From positions 1,488,001 through 1,552,000 of the forward strand of contig CBDDHB010000003.1 in assembly GCA_965228165.1 (NCBI GenBank): a stretch of 64,000 nt of DNA, in the 5' to 3' direction. This document shows, piece after piece, positions 63,138 to 64,000 of the stretch. Both the position numbers and the translations under genes were made by a program. Below the pieces are notes generated by a model that was not told the DNA's origin, did not search any database, and worked only from the letters and a program-made list of their open reading frames with translations. Position 1 is the first letter of the stretch; the number at the start of each line of letters is the position of its first letter. The stretch comes from Oleispirillum sp965228165 (GTDB lineage Bacteria > Pseudomonadota > Alphaproteobacteria > Rhodospirillales > Rhodospirillaceae).

Positions 63138-64000
63138 AACGCATGCGTATCGTGGTGGTGACCGATGCCTGGTATCCGCAGGTCAACGGCGTGGTTCGGA
63201 CGTACGAAACGGTCAGCGCCCTGTTGCAGTCGATGGGACACCCGGTGTCCTTCATCACGCCCTTGCAGTTCCGTTCCATTCCGTGCCCCACCTATCCGGA
63301 AATCCGTTTGGCGATCGGCGCCCGGCGCAAGGTCGCCCGCCTGATCGAGGCGGCCCAACCCGCCTGCATCCACATCGCCACCGAGGGGCCGCTGGGCCTG
63401 GCGGCGCGCGCCTATTGCCGTCGCCGCAAGCTGCCGTTCACCACCTCGTTCCATACCAAGTTCCCGGAGTACGTGCATGCGCGCTGCCGCCTGCCTCTCG
63501 CCTGGGGGTATGCCCTGGTGCGCTGGTTTCACGGCCCGTCGCGGGCGGTGATGGTGGCGACCGAGGGGATCGAGACGGAACTCAAGGCCTGGGGAGTGGG
63601 CAGCATCCGGCGCTGGACGCGGGGCGTCGACACCGATCTGTTCCGTCCCCGCGACAAGGCGTTGTTCGACCATTTGCCGCGTCCGGTCAGCCTGTACGTC
63701 GGGCGGGTCGCGGTGGAAAAGAACATCGAGGCGTTCCTTTCCCTCGACCTGCCGGGCAGCAAGGTGGTGGTCGGCGACGGGCCGCAGCGCGCCGGTTTGC
63801 AGAAGTGCTATCCCGGCGTGGTCTTCGTCGGTGCCAAGGAGGGCGAGGATCTGGCCCGCCACTATGCCGCCGCCGATCTGTTCGTCTTCCCCAGCCGCAC
63901 CGACACCTTCGGGCTGGTGCTGCTGGAGGCGCTGGCCTCCGGCCTGCCGGTGGCCGCCTACCCGGTGCCGGGGCCGAGGGACGTGCTGGGCGACGCGCCG
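63134..64000 (+). CDS. GT4-family glycosyltransferase (runs off window)
   Basis: The first 289 residues are visible, with no stop before the window edge. The N-terminus MRIVVVTDAWYPQVNGVVRTYE is a typical GT-B lipid-linked glycosyltransferase start. Later come TTSFHTKFPEYVHAR, RRWTRGVDTDLFRP, LYVGRVAVEKNIEAF and the donor-binding FVFPSRTDTFGLVLLEALASGLPV. It resembles SqdX/MgtA-type enzymes that transfer a sugar to diacylglycerol. The start overlaps the LpxH-like stop, implying coupled function in envelope lipids. Confidence 0.92.
   Translation, partial: MKRMRIVVVTDAWYPQVNGVVRTYETVSALLQSMGHPVSFITPLQFRSIPCPTYPEIRLAIGARRKVARLIEAAQPACIHIATEGPLGLAARAYCRRRKLPFTTSFHTKFPEYVHARCRLPLAWGYALVRWFHGPSRAVMVATEGIETELKAWGVGSIRRWTRGVDTDLFRPRDKALFDHLPRPVSLYVGRVAVEKNIEAFLSLDLPGSKVVVGDGPQRAGLQKCYPGVVFVGAKEGEDLARHYAAADLFVFPSRTDTFGLVLLEALASGLPVAAYPVPGPRDVLGDAP

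Overview
The window is a GC-rich chromosomal segment from an alphaproteobacterium, most likely Rhodospirillales. The evidence is the rnd-kdsD-lptC-lptA-lptB-rpoN-hpf-ptsN block, an FzlA-like glutathione transferase, a complex I NDUFA9-type protein, a System I cytochrome c maturation operon and a hemerythrin-tailed chemoreceptor. Most of it is ordinary core genome; the accessory part is about 43.1-49.4 kb.

Layout. 0-3 kb: a partial Rossmann protein, an exported TPR protein, a carboxymuconolactone decarboxylase-like protein, FzlA-like GST and a hypothetical. 3.1-9.1 kb: gltB-gltD glutamate synthase with a strong terminator. 9.5-11.5 kb: uppP and an NDUFA9-family protein. 11.7-19.1 kb: tRNA-Leu(CAG), RNase D, Kdo precursor isomerase, LPS transport (LptC, LptA, LptB), sigma-54, ribosome hibernation factor and PtsN. 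19.2-23.5 kb: a frameshifted thioesterase, Hsp20, a Pit phosphate transporter behind a PHO-box array, a PstS-like protein and a DUF523 protein. 23.5-26 kb: a chemoreceptor with a C-terminal O2-binding hemerythrin domain. 26.3-29.7 kb: modE-modA-modB-modC. 29.8-37.6 kb: an AraC regulator, a cupin, cytochrome b561 and the overlapping ccmABCDEFGH operon. 37.7-38.9 kb: a split YeeE/YedE pair. 39.2-43.1 kb: aconitase, a tiny protein and a transaldolase. 43.1-45.2 kb: an island with a possible Ivy-like lysozyme inhibitor, a muramidase tail fragment, a Sel1 protein and an orphan reading frame. 45.1-49.4 kb: TPR and glycosyltransferase genes, a GntR regulator and a truncated solute-binding protein. 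49.4-52.1 kb: cbiMNQO cobalt/nickel uptake. 52.3-53.3 kb: a decayed photolyase. 53.4-57.6 kb: an RND efflux pair whose pump carries two in-frame amber codons. 58-64 kb: a DASS anion transporter, an M23 peptidase, a small Tat-exported protein, a decayed lipid kinase, an LpxH-like phosphatase and a partial glycosyltransferase.

The genes form several working units: ammonium assimilation, envelope lipid and LPS biogenesis, periplasmic cytochrome c maturation, and metal and oxyanion uptake (molybdate, cobalt/nickel, phosphate). Together these suit a facultatively anaerobic, respiratory and motile organism.

Two warnings. Six reading frames (thioesterase, chemoreceptor, modA, TPR gene, photolyase, lipid kinase) are each repaired by adding one base to a homopolymer or short run, which points to systematic base under-calling in this assembly or to real decay. 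Separately, the RND pump has two TAG codons in an otherwise continuous 1019-codon frame, which indels cannot explain. All calls come from reading the sequence; no database search was run.
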